From Desulfobacterales bacterium (GTDB taxonomy: Bacteria; Desulfobacterota; Desulfobacteria; Desulfobacterales; SpSt-501): 6,945 bases of DNA. The position numbers and the translations under genes were made by a program. The stretch spans positions 1 through 6,945 of the forward strand of contig JALOOS010000145.1 in NCBI GenBank assembly GCA_025454275.1, read 5' to 3'. Under the pieces are notes generated by a model. It had not been told where the DNA came from and searched no databases. It saw nothing but the letters and a program-made list of their open reading frames with translations. Below are positions 5,403 to 6,945 of the stretch, piece by piece. The number at the start of each line of letters is the position of its first letter. The stretch's first letter is position 1.

Positions 5403-6945
5403 TCAGCCCTTGCGCGCCTGGGCGTAGCCCAGGGAGGTGAGCGCCCGGGAAATTTCATCCAGGATGACCGGGTCGTCGATCGTGGCCGGCATCTTCCACT
5501 CCTTGTTGTCGGCGATCTTCTGGATCGTGCCGCGCAGGATCTTCCCGGAGCGGGTCTTGGGCAGCCGCTTGACCACCGTGGCGGTCTTGAAGGAGGCCAC
5601 CGGCCCGATGCGGTCGCGCACCATCCGGACCACCTCCTTGACGATCTCCTCCTCCCTGCGGGTGACGCCGGCCTTGAGCACCAGGAACCCGATGGGCACC
5701 TGGCCTTTTAACGCGTCCTCGACGCCGAGGACCGCACACTCGGCCACGTCCGGGTGGTCGGAGAGGACCTCCTCCATGGCCCCGGTCGAGAGCCGGTGCC
5801 CGGCCACGTTGATGATGTCGTCGGTGCGCGACATGACGTAGACGTAGCCCTCCGGGTCGATGAAGCCGGCGTCCGCGGTCTTGTAGTAGCCGGGGAACTC
5901 CTCCATGTAGGACTTCAAAAACCCCGCGTCGTTGTTCCACAACGTGGGCAGGGTGCCGGGGGGCAGCGGCAGCTTCGCCACCAGGGCCCCGACCTGCCCG
6001 GCCTCGGCGGGCCTCTTGTCCACGTTGAGCACGGCCAGGTTCCAGCCCGGGGCGGGCTTGGTGGGGGAGCCCTCCTTGACCGGGAAGTGGTGGAGCCCGC
6101 AGGGTGTCCGGGTCGAGCCGCTCGCCTGCGAGGAAGAGGGCCTTGAAGCCGGAGAGGTCATACTGCTTCATCTTCTCGGCGTTGGGGTCCTCGCGTTTGA
6201 TCGCCCGGAAGGCCGTAGGGGCCGTGAAGAGGCACTTGACCTTGTGCTGGGAAATCACCCGCCAGAAGGCCCCGGCGTCCGGGGTGCCGACCGGCTTGCC
6301 CTCGTAGAGGATGCTGGTGCAGCCTTTGAAGAGCGGGGCGTAGACGATGTAGGAGTGGCCCACGACCCAGCCGACATCCGAGGCGGCCCAGTAGACGTCG
6401 CCGGCCTCCACGTTGTAGATGGCCTTCATGGTGTACTTCAAGGCGACCACGTGGCCGCCGTTGTCCCGCACCACCCCCTTTGGAATGCCGGTCGTGCCCG
6501 AAGTGTAGAGGATGTAGAGGGGGTCGGTGGCCTTGACCGGCACGCAATCGTGGGGCTGCGCCTTGGCCATGACCTCATTCCAATCCAGGTCGCGTCCGGG
6601 TTTCATCTCGGCCGCCTGCATCGGCCGCTGGACGATGATGCAGCGCTCCGGCTTGGCGTCGGCCATGTCGATGGCGCCGTCCAGAAGCGGCTTGTAGGGG
6701 ATGACCCGGTTGATCTCGATCCCGCAGGAGGCCGACACCATCACCTTGGGCTTGGCGTCGTTGATGCGCACGGCGAGCTCCCGGGCGGCGAACCCGCCGA
6801 AGACCACCGAGTGCACCGCCCCCAGCCGGGCACAGGCCAGCATGGCGATCACCGCCTCGGGGATCATCGGCATGTAGATCACCACCCGGTCCCCTTTCCG
6901 CACCCCCTGGGCCGCCAGGGCCCCGGCGAAGCGGGCGGTCGCATC
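5403..6945 (-). pseudogene. prpE: Propionyl/acyl-CoA synthetase (PrpE type), frameshifted by an internal deletion; 5' partial
   Basis: An AMP-forming acyl-CoA synthetase that would activate propionate (or acetate) with ATP and CoA. The signature YTSGTTGIPKGVVRDNGGH (P-loop at about 6472-6510) is the PrpE form, not the Acs form. The N-terminal part reads in one frame from the window edge (DATARFAGALAAQG, then VRKGDRVVIYMP) to GERLDPDT, ending at about 6103: 281 codons. Homology resumes in another frame at GLHHFPVKEGSPTKP (6098) and runs to TGA 5403: 231 codons. The C-terminal part includes RTDDIINVAGHR and the catalytic Lys of KTRSGKILRG (codon 5541-5543). About 30 residues normally between these blocks, including the conserved WWQTE(T/S)GWP active-site motif, are absent. 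The first frame happens to stay open to 5455, but as Arg/Gly/His-rich shadow translation. The two pieces, the gap and the unseen N-terminus sum to roughly the usual 630 residues. As written, the product should be inactive. Confidence 0.9.

Noticed and set aside
5246..5458. Response-regulator start at ATG 5458
   Set aside because: It would overlap the end of prpE, and the extra 70 or so residues are Arg/Pro-rich with no resemblance to a receiver N-terminus.
5455..6100. Continuation of the N-terminal prpE frame as a genuine alternative C-terminus
   Set aside because: The translation is Arg/Gly/His-rich shadow sequence, while the other frame over the same bases encodes well-conserved PrpE motifs.
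6091..6110. Programmed ribosomal frameshift in prpE
   Set aside because: There is no slippery heptamer with a following structure, and about 30 conserved residues are missing, which slippage cannot explain.
1..6945. CRISPR arrays, tRNA/rRNA genes, insertion sequences, phage or toxin-antitoxin genes
   Set aside because: No spaced direct repeats, tRNA-like cloverleaf, transposase motifs or terminal inverted repeats were seen.

Overview
The window is high-GC DNA (by eye about two-thirds G+C) with dense coding, bacterial start and stop usage and overlapping same-strand genes. The protein families suggest a Gram-negative bacterium. Protein style would fit the Desulfuromonas/Geobacter group or a related proteobacterium, but this is a weak impression and I cannot assign a taxon from sequence alone.

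Layout. Positions 1-2708 (+) hold almost all of a large sensor histidine kinase. Its sensor is a full sodium/solute symporter (SSS/SLC5) domain, joined through a STAC-like linker to a kinase core. The gene enters from beyond the left edge. It converges, with a 33-bp gap, on a minus-strand unit that reads right to left. That unit contains a PrpE-type propionyl/acyl-CoA synthetase (6945-5403, entering from beyond the right edge and broken by an internal frameshifting deletion), a short spacer with several palindromes (5402-5246), a single-domain response regulator lacking its N-terminus (5245-4901), and a 723-residue membrane protein (4913-2742). The last protein joins two transmembrane helices, a PAS-like domain, a degenerate histidine-kinase core and a complete DnaQ-type DEDDh 3'-5' exonuclease.

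How the genes may work together. SSS-type kinases, DnaQ-like exonucleases and acyl-CoA synthetases recur together in proteobacterial loci for uptake and activation of short-chain fatty acids (the CrbS/CrbR-acs type of locus). The simplest reading is a module in which the transporter-kinase senses acetate or propionate, signals through a response regulator, and the synthetase converts the acid to its CoA ester. The role of the exonuclease-pseudokinase is not established.

The most notable points are the exonuclease fused to a membrane pseudokinase, whose lost catalytic residues can be read directly against the intact kinase next door, and two separate lesions in the minus-strand unit. One removes about 30 residues of the PrpE active-site region and shifts the frame; the other removes the start and acidic pocket of the response regulator. 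These are either real gene decay or assembly errors. I see no RNA genes, CRISPR arrays, insertion sequences or phage genes.
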